Positions 46,855-56,934 of a stretch of DNA of 64,000 nucleotides are shown piece by piece. The notes under the pieces are model-generated. The model was given only the letters and a program-made list of their open reading frames with translations, was not told the origin of the DNA and did no database searches. A program made the translations under genes and the position numbers. Origin of the DNA: Pseudoalteromonas piscicida (GTDB taxonomy: Bacteria; Pseudomonadota; Gammaproteobacteria; Enterobacterales; Alteromonadaceae); assembly GCF_002208135.1 (NCBI RefSeq), contig NZ_CP021646.1, positions 3,350,001-3,414,000 of the forward strand, read 5' to 3'. How positions within the stretch are numbered: position 1 is the stretch's first letter; each line of letters begins with the position of its first letter.

Positions 46855-48074
46855 TCACCACAACGCCACTGTATGCGCAGGCGTTAATTTGAATGACTTA
46901 GCGTCATCACTCGCCTGACTTTCATCAATACATGCAAATCCTGATTCCAGATCTGCAATGAGATCTTGTGCATCTTCAATGCCCACAGAAATACGAATTA
47001 ACGTGTCACCCACTCCTGCTTCCAAACGAGCCTGTGGCTCCATACCAGCATGTGTCATCGTTGCTGGGTGGCAAATGAGGCTCTCGACTCCACCTAAAGA
47101 TTCAGCCAAAGAAAACTGCTTTAATGACGTTAAGAATTTGGCAGATGTTTGCAGATCGCCTTTAATATCAAAACTCACCATGCCACCAAAACCGAGTTGT
47201 TGTTTTTTCGCAAGCTCATGTTGAGGGTGCGACTCAAGGCCAGGGTAATACACTTGGCTAACATACGGCGACTTTTCTAAATACTCAGCAATCAGCTGAG
47301 CATTTTCTTGATGCTGGCGTAAACGAACGTTTAATGTGCGCAGTCCGCGTAGGGTAAGGTAACTATCAAAAGGCGCTCCGGTAATACCGATATTATTCGC
47401 CCACCAAGCTAACTCATCACCCAATTCCTGTGTACGCGCGATCACCGCCCCCCTACAACATCAGAATGACCATTAATATACTTAGTGGTTGAATGCACCA
47501 CGACATCCACGCCAAAGGCAATGGGGTTTTGTAGTGCAGGAGACAAGAAGGTGTTGTCAGCAGCGACCAAAGCACCCTCAGCATGCGCCGCGTTTACGAC
47601 AGCTTCTATGTCCGTTAACCGCAAAATTGGGTTACTTGGTGTTTCTATCCAAACTAATTTAGGTTTGATCTGCTGCAGCAGTGCAAGACTTTCCGGTTTT
47701 GTGAGATCCAAGACGGCTAATTTGAGTAATCCGCGCTTTGCAAGCGATGTAAACAAGCGATAGCTACCGCCATAACAGTCGTGTGGAATAACCAGTGTAT
47801 CGTCATGGTTAAGCAGTTGAGTTACTAGGTGGACGGCAGCCATGCCAGTCGCGGTAATAATGCCACGAGCACCACCTTCGAGTTCGGTAAGTGCCTGTGC
47901 AAGCACATCACGATTAAAGTTACCACTGCGGCCATAATCATAGTCGCGCTTCGTATCAAAATCGGCAAAAGAATAAGTGGTAGAAAGGTAAAGCGGTGGC
48001 ACGACTGCCCCATGTGCTTTATCAGCTTCTATGCCGTGACGCACTGCAACCGTCGATTTATTAACTTGACTCAT
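46855..48074 (-). CDS. metB: Cystathionine gamma-synthase (frameshift in sequence)
   Basis: PLP enzyme of Cys/Met metabolism. The 5' part (from 48074) has KAHGAVVPPLYLSTTYSFADF, DYGRSGNFNRDVLAQALTELEGGARGIITATGMAAVHLV and the PLP lysine in VHSTTKYINGHSDVVGG, then stops at GGR. The rest lies in another frame: IARTQELGDELAWWANNIGITGAPFDSYLTLRGLRTL to SVGIEDAQDLIADLE, stop at 46855. One more G in the G6 run (plus-strand C6 at 47448-47453) gives VVGGAVIARTQ, the normal sequence. One gene with a one-base error. It joins O-succinylhomoserine and cysteine. Directly ahead of metL, behind a MetJ operator. Confidence 0.9.
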
Positions 48075-48084
48075 AAGGTCACCT

Positions 48085-48116
48085 AGATAGTTGGATGTTT
48101 AGACGTCTAAAAGGTT
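48085..48116 (-). promoter_or_regulatory. MetJ operator (met boxes) upstream of metB
   Basis: A perfect met box AGACGTCT at 48101-48108, flanked in register by GGATGTTT (48093-48100, 5 of 8) and weaker 8-mers AGATAGTT and AAAAGGTT. MetJ dimers with SAM bind tandem 8-base boxes cooperatively. It lies 10-40 bases ahead of metB, whose repressor gene metJ is divergent at 48419. Confidence 0.8.
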
Positions 48117-48418
48117 AGAGCAACAAAAACTAGAAGTCAAAACATTTATACTGCTAAATGGCTAAATAACTAGTATTTGACTATCTTTTTTAAACCGATA
48201 AAATTTCGCCACTCTAGGCGTTGCTAATACGACTGAGTTATTGAAAACTATGGCAGAGATTCTTCTATCTCGCTATGACGGATTAGTTTATTCATCTATT
48301 TGAGTTTGGGATTTATCTTTAATTCGTAAAGTTATCCTCGTATTCAGGCAGTTGATGAATAATGTAGACCAGAACCCAGTCATATTGGCATTGATGTAAC
48401 TGAGGCAAGTACACAATT
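48117..48418. other. metB-metJ intergenic region
   Basis: About 300 bases with the divergent promoters. I found no second clear met box near metJ and no other gene. The stretch is AT-rich around 48160-48215. Confidence 0.4.
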
Positions 48419-48739
48419 ATGGCAAAATGGAACGGTGAGTATATTCACCCATATGCAGAACACGGTAAGAAAGCAGAGCAAGTAAAAAAGATCACGGTGA
48501 GCATACCTCTGAATGTACTCAAAGTGCTAACTGATGAGCGTACACGTCGCCAAGTGAATAACTTACGTCATGCCACGAACAGTGAGCTTTTATGTGAGGC
48601 GTTTCTACACGCATTCACGGGTCAGCCACTGCCGAGCGATGAAGACTTGAGAAAAGATAATCCAGAGCGTATTCCGTTAGAGGTAAGACAAATAATGGAA
48701 GAACGCGGTTTGGAGATCCCAGAAATAAACGAAGAGTGA
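48419..48739 (+). CDS. metJ: Methionine repressor MetJ
   Basis: 106 residues, ribbon-helix-helix protein: [72 protein letters not shown]. The KITVSIP strand reads the met box; the helices bind SAM. It represses met genes including metBL here. Divergent from metB, followed by a terminator shared with the malic enzyme gene. Confidence 0.97.
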   Translation: MAKWNGEYIHPYAEHGKKAEQVKKITVSIPLNVLKVLTDERTRRQVNNLRHATNSELLCEAFLHAFTGQPLPSDEDLRKDNPERIPLEVRQIMEERGLEIPEINEE

Positions 48740-48770
48740 TAACTACTCTTTCGCTCTGGAAAACAGACAC

Positions 48771-48797
48771 AAAAAAAGCCTCAGTCGAGGCTTTTTT
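48771..48797. terminator. Bidirectional terminator between metJ and malic enzyme gene
   Basis: AAAAAAGCCTC, loop AGTC, GAGGCTTTTTT (48772-48782 and 48787-48797); tracts of A and T on both sides serve both convergent genes. Confidence 0.88.
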
Positions 48798-48819
48798 CAT
48801 TTAGATAATAGCAATTGTA

Positions 48820-50061
48820 TTATTCCATATATCCAGCAGGCATTTCGATTTGAGCCACGCCTGATTCAATTGCAGCTACCGCTACCGCTTTTGCGATACG
48901 AGGCAACAAACGCGGATCCATTGGTTTTGGAATAATATACTCAGGACCAAACTCAAGACTATCCACGTCAGCCGCTTTTAGCACCTCAGCAGGTACAGGC
49001 TCTTTGGCAATCGTTCTGATCGCTTCAACCGCTGCAATCTTCATCTCATCATTGATAGCAGTTGCACGTACATCAAGTGCACCACGGAAGATAAATGGGA
49101 AACACAACACGTTATTTACTTGGTTTGGATAATCCGAGCGGCCAGTTGCCATGATCAAATCATTACGTGCACCGTGTGCAACTTCAGGGCTGATCTCAGG
49201 ATCTGGGTTAGAGCAAGCGAATACCACGGGCTTGTCAGCCATTAGCTTCAGATCTTCAGCAGAAAGTAAGTCTGGGCCAGAAACACCAACAAATACGTCC
49301 GCGTCTGCAATCACGTCTTGTAACGTGCGCTTATCCGTATTGTTTGCAAACAACTCTTTGTATTCATTGAGGTCATCACGGCGAGTATGGATCACGCCTT
49401 TTCTGTCCAGCATATAGATGTGCTCACGTTGAGCGCCACACTTGATCAATAATTCCATACAAGCAATAGCGGCTGCACCCGCGCCAAGACACACAATAAT
49501 CGCATCATGAATATCTTTACCTTGGATTTCCAACGCATTCAGCATACCCGCAGCGGTTACAATTGCGGTGCCGTGCTGATCATCATGGAATACAGGAACG
49601 TCGCAACGTTCGATCAGCGCCCGCTCAATTTCAAAGCACTCTGGCGCTTTAATATCTTCAAGGTTAATGCCGCCAAATGTGTCAGCGATATTTGCCACCG
49701 TATTGATAAAGTCTTCTGTGGTGTTGTGCTTAACTTCGATATCGATTGAATCAAGACCCGCAAAGCGCTTAAATAATAGCGCCTTACCTTCCATAACAGG
49801 CTTTGACGCCAAAGGACCTAAGTTACCCAAGCCAAGAATTGCCGTACCATTACTGATCACCGCAACCATATTTCCTTTACCCGTGTAACGGTATGCATTC
49901 GCCGGATCAGCCGCAATTTCACGTACAGGCTCTGCAACACCTGGGCTGTATGCAAGTGCTAAGTCTTTTACGGTCTCGGCAGGTTTAGTGAGTTCTACAC
50001 TGATTTTACCTGGAACGGGCTTTTCGTGATAATCTAGAGCTTGTTGACGAAAATCTGTCAT
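48820..50061 (-). CDS. NAD(P)-dependent malic enzyme, short form
   Basis: 413 residues; only the malic enzyme domain, without the phosphotransacetylase-like part of long MaeB. KPAETVKDLALAYSPGVAEPVREI, MVAVISNGTAILGLGNLGPLASKPVMEGKALLFKRFAG, FGGINLEDIKAPECFEIE, VFHDDQHGTAIV, dinucleotide-binding LGAGAAAIACMEL, and FACSNPDPEISP. It decarboxylates malate to pyruvate. Cofactor cannot be fixed from sequence by eye. Monocistronic, with a long and structured upstream region. Confidence 0.9.
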   Translation of the reverse strand: MTDFRQQALDYHEKPVPGKISVELTKPAETVKDLALAYSPGVAEPVREIAADPANAYRYTGKGNMVAVISNGTAILGLGNLGPLASKPVMEGKALLFKRFAGLDSIDIEVKHNTTEDFINTVANIADTFGGINLEDIKAPECFEIERALIERCDVPVFHDDQHGTAIVTAAGMLNALEIQGKDIHDAIIVCLGAGAAAIACMELLIKCGAQREHIYMLDRKGVIHTRRDDLNEYKELFANNTDKRTLQDVIADADVFVGVSGPDLLSAEDLKLMADKPVVFACSNPDPEISPEVAHGARNDLIMATGRSDYPNQVNNVLCFPFIFRGALDVRATAINDEMKIAAVEAIRTIAKEPVPAEVLKAADVDSLEFGPEYIIPKPMDPRLLPRIAKAVAVAAIESGVAQIEMPAGYME

Positions 50062-50159
50062 GGCGCGATATTTTCCTACGAAGTTAATGTGAGAGTGTGG
50101 TAAACGTTCGCATTCTGAATGTTGGCAACCTATCTAGCTGGTTACAGCAACACACAGTG

Positions 50160-50249
50160 CGATTAACTATATGAGCGACGACATTCAACCACTCAACAAG
50201 CGTATGTGCTTTGATGTCGCGGTATGTCAATAGGACATATAGTTAATCG
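50160..50249 (-). promoter_or_regulatory. Long inverted repeat in the malic enzyme leader
   Basis: CGATTAACTATATG (50160-50173) and CATATAGTTAATCG (50236-50249) are perfect 14-base complements enclosing 62 bases. Inside, GCGACAT pairs with ATGTCGTCGC (one bulge) and AAGC with GCTT, so the whole forms one nested structure about 100 bases before the malic enzyme start. No T-tract follows. Could be a structured mRNA leader, an operator region or a small repeat element. Confidence 0.55.
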
Positions 50250-50788
50250 ACCGTATTCACACAATACCGAGTTTTGCTCATTATTCAAGTAAAATCAGGT
50301 CTATCCACTAGCACGGTATTTTCTATACTTTTCCGAGAAGATAAGCTCAATTTTAAGAAATATTTCACAAATAAAATGACTAAAACTTAAAAAATAAGAC
50401 GCTAAAACCAGCACAAAATGCAGAAAATTAGCACAGATGTACACTAACTATAAAAACAATAAGAAAATTGCAACTTACTTGATTTTAGCATCAAGATATC
50501 TACATTTAACGGCAGCATAGTGAATTTAACTTACATCAAATACCAACACCTGATATCAATTACTATATGAGCTTTGAGTATTTTCACAACTTAAGCTCGT
50601 AAATGTTCAGTATTTATCTACTAAATAGAGTTTTTACTCTACTCAAGAGATCAGTAAAGTTTTGCTGCCAAACTGGCAAGTTTTTTATTTTAGAAGAATA
50701 AAAGACATAATAAGACGGGATGACTGATGGTCTGTCTGTTGATGAAGAATAGGATGTATAAATCGGGAAGGTATTTTCAAACAGGCAC
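50250..50788. other. AT-rich intergenic region
   Basis: About 540 bases between the malic enzyme leader and the rpmE terminator. No tRNA, repeat or convincing reading frame seen; very AT-rich at 50340-50520. Likely holds the malic enzyme promoter; function of the rest unknown. Confidence 0.4.
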
Positions 50789-50813
50789 AAAAAAAGCACC
50801 CGAGGGTGCTTTT
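50789..50813 (-). terminator. Terminator of rpmE
   Basis: AAAAGCACCC (50792-50801), GA, GGGTGCTTTT (50804-50813); minus-strand tail TTTTTTTGTG. Twenty bases after the rpmE stop. Confidence 0.88.
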
Positions 50814-50832
50814 CTCGACTAGACCAACAAGA

Positions 50833-51048
50833 TTACTTCTTGCTGCTAAGTGCACCGAAACGCTTGTTAAAGCGATCTACACGGCCACCTGTGTCAAGGA
50901 TCTTCTGCTTACCAGTATAAAACGGGTGACATGCAGAACATACGTCTAGGTGAATATCTTTACATAGCGTTGAACGAGTTTCGAACTTGTTACCGCAAGA
51001 GCACGATGCAGTGATCGTCTCGTAATTAGGGTGAATACCTTCTTTCAT
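50833..51048 (-). CDS. rpmE: 50S ribosomal protein L31 (zinc-binding type)
   Basis: 71 residues. [28 protein letters not shown], with zinc cysteines C16, C18, C37 and C40, which marks the C+ paralogue that is usually repressed or replaced under zinc shortage. [23 protein letters not shown] closes the protein. Divergent from priA, the standard gammaproteobacterial arrangement. Confidence 0.97.
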   Translation of the reverse strand: MKEGIHPNYETITASCSCGNKFETRSTLCKDIHLDVCSACHPFYTGKQKILDTGGRVDRFNKRFGALSSKK

Positions 51049-51262
51049 AGCAACCTCTAGTTAAGGCCGTATCGCTCTCCAAACCCGAAGCCTGGCACCA
51101 TACGTAGTTATACAAAAATGTGGACGCGTATTTTAGTGCCTAACTGAACAATCTACAAGCAATATTTCAGAGTTTTTTACCGCCGTTGCAGAGTGCGTTT
51201 TCAATTCGCACCACCTTAGGTATATACTTCGTCACTGCGCTCACTTTATGGAATTGTAATAC

Positions 51263-53434
51263 ATGCTCATTCTTGAAGTAGCTTTAAAGCTGCCACTGCA
51301 CCGAACATTCGACTATTTGCTAGCACCAACCATGCAAGTTGAAGCAGGAATGAGAGTGACCGTCAATTTCGGCAATCGCCGCTGCACTGCGATTGCGCTT
51401 GCTAAAAAAGATGACACCGATGTACCAAAAGAAAAGCTCAAGCAAATTATTGAGGTGTTGGACGAGGCTCCTGTTTTTAACCAAGCACAGCTTAGCTTCT
51501 TACACTTTGTCTCTCAGTATTACTGTCATCCAATTGGCGATACCTTGTTCACAGCGTTGCCGGCCGTACTCAGAGATGGTGGAAGCCCAGACAAAACGCA
51601 GATCCCCATCGTCAGGTTAACAGAAAAAGGGCAAAAGCTACCTACACTACGTGCCAAAAAGCAGCAAGCACTGCTTTCTCAATTATATGAAGGCGGTGCA
51701 ATAAAATTAAGCGAACTCAAAGCGCTCGGGTTTACTAGCCAAACGATTAAAGCACTGGAAGAAAAAGCGCTCATCTCACAATCTATTGAACATGATAGTG
51801 ATTGGTCGCAAAACGAATTGCAGCTAGGCGAAAAGCCCCGCCTAAACGACCAGCAAGCAACTATTTGCAGCGCGGTCAATGCACAAGTCGGTTACCGTAC
51901 CTTTTTAATCGAAGGAGTAACGGGAAGTGGTAAAACTGAAGTCTACTTACAGAGCCTTGAAAACATAATAAAAGCAGGTAAACAAGCACTGATCTTGGTG
52001 CCTGAAATTGGGCTCACACCGCAAACAGTCAACCGTTTCAAAAAGCGCTTTAATAATCTGCCCATTGATTTATGGCACTCAAATCTAACCGATAACGAGC
52101 GCCTACATACTTGGCGTCGCGCCGAAAAGGGTCTGAGCGCCTTGGTTATCGGTACTCGCTCGGCCATTTTTTTGCCATTTCAAAATCTCGGCATGATCAT
52201 CGTTGACGAAGAGCACGACAACTCATTTAAACAGCAAGAAGGCCTGCGCTATCACGCCAGAGATCTCGCTGCATTTCGAGCGCATCAGGCACACTGCCCT
52301 TTGCTTTTGGGAACTGCAACACCTGCACTAGAAACATTACATAAAGCCATTACCAACAAATATCAACTCGTCACACTGAGTAAACGAGCGCAGACCCAGC
52401 ACGATAACCAATTTCACCTTGTAGACATGAAAGGTCAGCCAGAACAAGGCGGGTTTTCACCAATGAGTTTACATTGGATGGAAAAAACACTCGCTCGCGG
52501 AAAGCAGGTTATGGTGTTTCTAAATCGTCGGGGTTTTGCACCAACATTGATGTGTCACGAATGTGGATGGCTTAATACCTGTAAACATTGCTCTACCAGC
52601 GCCACGTACCATAAAAATATGAACCGCTTGGTATGTCACCATTGCGGTGAGCAGGACTTTGTACCGAGACAGTGTCCAGATTGCGGCAGCACCCAAATCA
52701 TGCCTACAGGACTTGGTACAGAGCAACTCGAAGGCTTTTTAAGCGAACGCTTCGCTGATATTCCCGTCACTCGCATTGACCGAGATTCTACACGCCGTAA
52801 AGGCAGTCTTGAGAGCGCTCTTGAAGAAATTAACCAAGGTGGCGCACGAATTCTGGTCGGCACTCAAATGCTTGCCAAGGGCCACCACTTTGCCGATGTC
52901 AGCCTTGTGATTATCTTGGATGTGGACTCAGGACTTTACTCTTGTGACTTTAGAGCAACCGAGCAAATGGCGCAGCTCATTACGCAAGTTGCTGGACGAG
53001 CCGGACGCGCTGGTGAAGCGGGAACCGTATTATTGCAAACACATTTTCCAGAACATCCATTATTGCAAGATTTAATTAATAACGGCTACGGCGACTTTGC
53101 GCGATATGCCTTACAAGAACGTGAAGAAGCAATGCTTCCCCCCTTCGCACACTTAGCTATCATCCGCGCAGAGGCAACAAATATAAATACAGTATTGCGC
53201 TTTTTGTCGGATTTGGTTCCAGCTACCCCCTATCCTGGTATACAATTGCTGGGTCCAATTCCAGCACCACTTGAACGAATAGCTGGAAAGTTCAGATATC
53301 AATTACATATACACGCACAACAACGTACTGTGCTGCGGGACTACCTTTCGCAACTTGCGCGCTATATCGCTACGCATGAGTCTGCCAATCGAGTACGCTG
53401 GAGCATAGATGTTGATCCAATGGATAGCTATTAA
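51263..53434 (+). CDS. priA: Primosomal protein PriA (replication restart helicase)
   Basis: 723 residues. N-terminal 3'-DNA-end binding domain (LILEVALKLPLHRTFDYLL), Walker A GSGKT at 221-225, Walker B IIVDEEHDNSFKQQE, and the zinc module CHECGWLNTCKHC...CHHCGEQ...CPDCGS between helicase lobes; then VGTQMLAKGHHFADVSLV and QVAGRAGRAGEAG. It reopens stalled forks and loads the replicative helicase with PriB (4522). Followed 13 bases later by ftsN. Confidence 0.97.
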   Translation: MLILEVALKLPLHRTFDYLLAPTMQVEAGMRVTVNFGNRRCTAIALAKKDDTDVPKEKLKQIIEVLDEAPVFNQAQLSFLHFVSQYYCHPIGDTLFTALPAVLRDGGSPDKTQIPIVRLTEKGQKLPTLRAKKQQALLSQLYEGGAIKLSELKALGFTSQTIKALEEKALISQSIEHDSDWSQNELQLGEKPRLNDQQATICSAVNAQVGYRTFLIEGVTGSGKTEVYLQSLENIIKAGKQALILVPEIGLTPQTVNRFKKRFNNLPIDLWHSNLTDNERLHTWRRAEKGLSALVIGTRSAIFLPFQNLGMIIVDEEHDNSFKQQEGLRYHARDLAAFRAHQAHCPLLLGTATPALETLHKAITNKYQLVTLSKRAQTQHDNQFHLVDMKGQPEQGGFSPMSLHWMEKTLARGKQVMVFLNRRGFAPTLMCHECGWLNTCKHCSTSATYHKNMNRLVCHHCGEQDFVPRQCPDCGSTQIMPTGLGTEQLEGFLSERFADIPVTRIDRDSTRRKGSLESALEEINQGGARILVGTQMLAKGHHFADVSLVIILDVDSGLYSCDFRATEQMAQLITQVAGRAGRAGEAGTVLLQTHFPEHPLLQDLINNGYGDFARYALQEREEAMLPPFAHLAIIRAEATNINTVLRFLSDLVPATPYPGIQLLGPIPAPLERIAGKFRYQLHIHAQQRTVLRDYLSQLARYIATHESANRVRWSIDVDPMDSY

Positions 53435-53447
53435 AATCAAATAACCT

Positions 53448-53978
53448 ATGGCACAGCACGATTACATCAATAAGAAACCTAAAGGCAAGGGGAAAGACAA
53501 GCCTGGAAAGTCGGCGAAATTTCCTGTTATTGCTGCTATTTTTGCATTTCTACTAATTGGTGGATTTGCTTACGGTCTTTGGTTTATAAAAACCAACGCA
53601 GATCCTAAAGAAGTAGAGCAAGCCAAAAACCCGCACCCAGTTGCCGAGCAAAAGGTTATTAAGCCAAAACCTCGCCCACCTGAGTTCATTGAAGAAATTA
53701 AAAATCATGAAATCAAGGTCGAAGTTAAAGAGATCGAGAGCAAAGGTCCCTATCAAATGCAGTGTGGTTCATTTAGAACCCATAGCCAAGCCGAAGCCAT
53801 GAAAGCCAAAGTTGCGTTTGCGGGGTTAATCGCGGAGATCCGTCGTACCGAAGGGAGTAATGGTGTCTGGTATCGTGTCCGTCTTGGTCCCTACGATACC
53901 AAGCGTTTAGCGGAGAGCGATAAAAACAAATTACAGCGCGTTGGGATATTTGGCTGCGGGATTTGGGGCTGGACTTGA
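53448..53978 (+). CDS. ftsN: FtsN-like cell division protein with SPOR domain
   Basis: 176 residues. Short basic cytoplasmic tail (NKKPKGKGKDKPGKSAKF), transmembrane helix FPVIAAIFAFLLIGGFAYGLWFI, a linker rich in Lys/Pro/Glu, and a C-terminal SPOR domain GPYQMQCGSFRTHSQAEAMKAKVAFAG to VRLGPYDTKRLAESDKNKLQRVGIFGC. Order priA-ftsN-hslV-hslU supports FtsN, the protein that triggers septal peptidoglycan synthesis. Shorter than the Escherichia coli protein (319). The two cysteines in SPOR may form a disulfide. Confidence 0.85.
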   Translation: MAQHDYINKKPKGKGKDKPGKSAKFPVIAAIFAFLLIGGFAYGLWFIKTNADPKEVEQAKNPHPVAEQKVIKPKPRPPEFIEEIKNHEIKVEVKEIESKGPYQMQCGSFRTHSQAEAMKAKVAFAGLIAEIRRTEGSNGVWYRVRLGPYDTKRLAESDKNKLQRVGIFGCGIWGWT

Positions 53979-54048
53979 TTTTTATAACTCTACCCATATT
54001 TCCTTCTAATCTAGAGTTACACGGGCACAGGCCCAGATAAGGATTACT

Positions 54049-54567
54049 ATGACTACCATCGTTAGTGTTCGTCGCGATGACAAAGTGGTTATCGGCGGTG
54101 ATGGCCAGGTTTCACTTGGTAACACAGTTATGAAAGGCAACGCGCGTAAAGTGCGTCGCCTGTACAATGGTAAAGTACTGGCAGGTTTCGCTGGCGGTAC
54201 AGCTGATGCATTTACACTATTTGAACGCTTTGAAGCAAAGCTTGAGATGCACCAAGGGCATCTCACTAAAGCAGCCGTAGAAATGGCAAAGGACTGGCGT
54301 ACCGACAGAGCATTAAGAAGGCTTGAAGCCCTACTTGCGGTAGCCGATGAAACTGCCTCGCTTATCATCACCGGTAACGGCGATGTAGTACAGCCAGAAC
54401 ATGACCTTATTGCTATCGGCAGTGGTGGTAACTTCGCACAAGCGGCTGCAACCGCACTACTTGAAAATACAGACTTAAGTGCGAAAGAAATCGTGGAAAA
54501 GAGCCTGAAGATCGCCGGCGATATCTGCGTATTTACCAATAATTTCCAAACTATCGAAGAATTGTAA
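54049..54567 (+). CDS. hslV: ATP-dependent protease subunit HslV
   Basis: 172 residues. [37 protein letters not shown], with T2 as the N-terminal nucleophile after Met removal; [20 protein letters not shown] and [26 protein letters not shown] blocks follow. Forms the proteasome-like peptidase core with HslU. Twelve bases ahead of hslU. Confidence 0.97.
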   Translation: MTTIVSVRRDDKVVIGGDGQVSLGNTVMKGNARKVRRLYNGKVLAGFAGGTADAFTLFERFEAKLEMHQGHLTKAAVEMAKDWRTDRALRRLEALLAVADETASLIITGNGDVVQPEHDLIAIGSGGNFAQAAATALLENTDLSAKEIVEKSLKIAGDICVFTNNFQTIEEL

Positions 54568-54578
54568 TAGGACTCGTC

Positions 54579-55907
54579 ATGACAGCTATGACTCCAAGAG
54601 AGATTGTGCACGAGCTTGATCAACACATTATCGGTCAGGACAAAGCCAAAAAAGCCGTCGCGATTGCACTGCGCAACCGCTGGCGTCGTATGCAGCTTGA
54701 TGAAGAGCTGCGTGCAGAAGTTACACCAAAGAATATTTTGATGATCGGCCCAACGGGTGTGGGTAAAACCGAAATTGCTCGCCGTTTAGCAAAGCTTGCT
54801 AACGCGCCATTTATCAAAGTAGAAGCGACTAAGTTCACTGAAGTAGGTTATGTTGGTAAAGAAGTTGAAACCATCATCCGTGACCTAGTTGAAGTTTCTT
54901 TTAAACTAACACGTGAACAGCAGACCAAGAAATTCAAATTCCGCGCTGAAGAAGCTGCCGAAGAGCGTATTTTAGATGCACTTTTGCCACCAGCAAAAGA
55001 CGCTTGGGGTGAGTCTCAGCCAAATGAAAATTCGTCAACACGCCAGGTATTTCGTAAGAAACTACGTGAAGGTCAGTTAGACGACAAAGAAATTGAGATC
55101 GACATCGCAGAAACGGCGCCTCATGTTGAGATCATGTCACCTCCTGGTATGGAAGAAATGACCAGCCAGCTACAGAGCATGTTTCAAAACATGTCGGGTG
55201 ATAAGAAGAAGAACCGTAAGCTGAAAATTAAAGAAGCACTTAAGCTATTGATTGAAGAAGAGGCTGCAAAGCTTGTTAATCCAGAAGAGCTTAAAGAACA
55301 AGCGATTGAGTCCGTTGAACAAAACGGTATCGTGTTTATTGATGAAATCGATAAAATTTGTAAACGTGGTGAATCTTCTGGCCCAGATGTTAGCCGTGAG
55401 GGTGTACAACGCGACTTACTACCACTTATCGAAGGTTCAACCGTTAATACTAAACACGGTATGGTAAAAACCGACCACATTTTATTTATCGCGTCAGGTG
55501 CGTTCCAAATGGCCAAGCCGTCGGATTTAATCCCTGAGCTACAAGGTCGTTTACCTATTCGCGTTGAACTAGAAGCACTGACTGCGGGTGATTTCAAACG
55601 TATTCTAACTGAGCCAAATGCATCTCTTACAGAGCAGCAACAGGCGTTACTTAAAACAGAAGACGTCACTATCGACTTTACCGATGACGCTATCACCAAA
55701 CTTGCTGAAGCTGCCTATCAGGTCAACGAGAAAACTGAAAACATCGGTGCGCGCCGCCTTCACACAGTAATGGAAAAGCTGATGGAAGAGATTTCATTCG
55801 ATGCCAGTGAAAAGGCCGGTGATACCTTGACGATTGATGCCGCCTACGTTGAACAGCATTTAGACATGCTTGTTCAGGATGAAGATTTAAGCCGCTTCAT
55901 TCTGTAA
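54579..55907 (+). CDS. hslU: ATP-dependent protease ATPase subunit HslU
   Basis: 442 residues. [37 protein letters not shown], Walker [16 protein letters not shown], Walker [12 protein letters not shown], the I-domain insertion (about 110-240), [12 protein letters not shown] and C-terminal DLSRFIL that docks into HslV. Unfolds substrates for HslV, with heat-shock expression in many species. A terminator follows. Confidence 0.97.
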   Translation: MTAMTPREIVHELDQHIIGQDKAKKAVAIALRNRWRRMQLDEELRAEVTPKNILMIGPTGVGKTEIARRLAKLANAPFIKVEATKFTEVGYVGKEVETIIRDLVEVSFKLTREQQTKKFKFRAEEAAEERILDALLPPAKDAWGESQPNENSSTRQVFRKKLREGQLDDKEIEIDIAETAPHVEIMSPPGMEEMTSQLQSMFQNMSGDKKKNRKLKIKEALKLLIEEEAAKLVNPEELKEQAIESVEQNGIVFIDEIDKICKRGESSGPDVSREGVQRDLLPLIEGSTVNTKHGMVKTDHILFIASGAFQMAKPSDLIPELQGRLPIRVELEALTAGDFKRILTEPNASLTEQQQALLKTEDVTIDFTDDAITKLAEAAYQVNEKTENIGARRLHTVMEKLMEEISFDASEKAGDTLTIDAAYVEQHLDMLVQDEDLSRFIL

Positions 55908-55916
55908 ATAAAAACC

Positions 55917-55942
55917 AAAAGCGGAGCCTTGCTCCGCTTTTT
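55917..55942 (+). terminator. Terminator of hslVU
   Basis: AAAAGCGGAGC, loop CTT, GCTCCGCTTTTT, ten bases after the hslU stop. Confidence 0.88.
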
Positions 55943-55956
55943 GAGTTATAGCAATT

Positions 55957-56331
55957 ATGTATCAAGTCACCAAACTTCATTATCATACGCTCAGCAAAGT
56001 GCTCGATGTTTATTTTGAGGACAGCAGCTGTTTTACGCTAAGTGCCGAATTCTTGCGAACACACTCACCATCAGCCGAAGTACAAGGACATAGTCCAGCG
56101 CAAAAGCAACTCGTGCTAAACAAGCAGAATGTCGCTATCAAGACAATTGACCCCGTTGGACACTATGCTGCACGCTTTGTTTTTGATGATGGTCACGACT
56201 CAGGGCTCTACAGCTGGCAATATTTATATACCTTAGCTACACAGCACGATGCGCTATGGCAGGAATACGTAAACGCGGTAGAAAAGTATCAAACCCAAAA
56301 GGACAGCGTACCTATCAAGTTTGTGCCTTAA
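55957..56331 (+). CDS. DUF971 / GBBH-like N-terminal domain protein
   Basis: 124 residues. TKLHYHTLSKVLDVYFEDSSCFTLSAEFLRTHSPSAEVQGHSP and VGHYAARFVFDDGHDSGLYSWQYLYTLA match the DUF971 family, the small domain found at the N-terminus of gamma-butyrobetaine hydroxylases and in Fe-S assembly related proteins. Here the domain stands alone, as often next to hslU. Convergent with grpB-like gene, overlapping it by four bases. Confidence 0.88.
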   Translation: MYQVTKLHYHTLSKVLDVYFEDSSCFTLSAEFLRTHSPSAEVQGHSPAQKQLVLNKQNVAIKTIDPVGHYAARFVFDDGHDSGLYSWQYLYTLATQHDALWQEYVNAVEKYQTQKDSVPIKFVP

Positions 56332-56846
56332 CCAAACCGCCATAACAATGCATGTTGCTCATGATATTGAATAAAGTCATTCTTAAATGCGATGTATTTC
56401 TCCATATCTTGGTTACAGGCGTTAACAGCTTCTTGCTTAACCTTAGCGTATTGTGTCGCTATATCTGGAAAAGTAATTAAATAGTCACGAAAGGCAAGGT
56501 GACGTTTAACTCCATCAGAACCGGCTAAAAAAGCATGCAGATGATGAGTTCTAGACACTATGCCTTTACGAAAATAACGACGCCCAGCAATACCAAACTC
56601 TCCCATTACCTCATAACCTAAATCACTCAGTTTTTCTGACTCTATGTCTAATTTATCTAAGTCATTCACTTCCAATAGCATATCAATTATTGGTTTAGCA
56701 CACAGCTGTGGAACCGATGTACTGCCTATATGGTGTAAAGCAGCTACATTTGCCTTGGATAGATGAGCGAGTATCGCCTGTTTCTCTTTATTGAACTGAT
56801 GCGGCCAATCCGAATTGTAACTTACCACTGCTATGTTGGTATTCAT
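56328..56846 (-). CDS. GrpB/UPF0157 family protein
   Basis: 172 residues. VVSYNSDWPHQFNKEKQAILAHL, HHIGSTSVPQLCAKPIIDMLLEV and HHLHAFLAGSDGVKRHLAFRDYLITFP are GrpB signatures; the fold belongs to the nucleotidyltransferase superfamily (GSTS is the loop). Molecular role unknown; some members relate to CoA kinase fusions. Convergent with the DUF971 gene. Confidence 0.88.
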   Translation of the reverse strand: MNTNIAVVSYNSDWPHQFNKEKQAILAHLSKANVAALHHIGSTSVPQLCAKPIIDMLLEVNDLDKLDIESEKLSDLGYEVMGEFGIAGRRYFRKGIVSRTHHLHAFLAGSDGVKRHLAFRDYLITFPDIATQYAKVKQEAVNACNQDMEKYIAFKNDFIQYHEQHALLWRFG

Positions 56847-56875
56847 TTAAGCGATACCTATATTGATTCTAAATA

Positions 56876-56904
56876 AAAGCCCCACTATAAATAAGTGGGG
56901 CTTT
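56876..56904 (-). terminator. Terminator between chemoreceptor and GrpB genes
   Basis: AAAGCCCCACT, loop ATAAATA, AGTGGGGCTTT; minus-strand tail TTTTATTTA. Thirty bases after the chemoreceptor stop. Confidence 0.85.
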
Positions 56905-56934
56905 GACATAAAGAACCTCAGGCTGAATTGGTGC

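Noticed and set aside
55184..55699. 171-codon frame opposite hslU
   Set aside because: Antisense shadow rich in Ser; hslU is complete on the plus strand.
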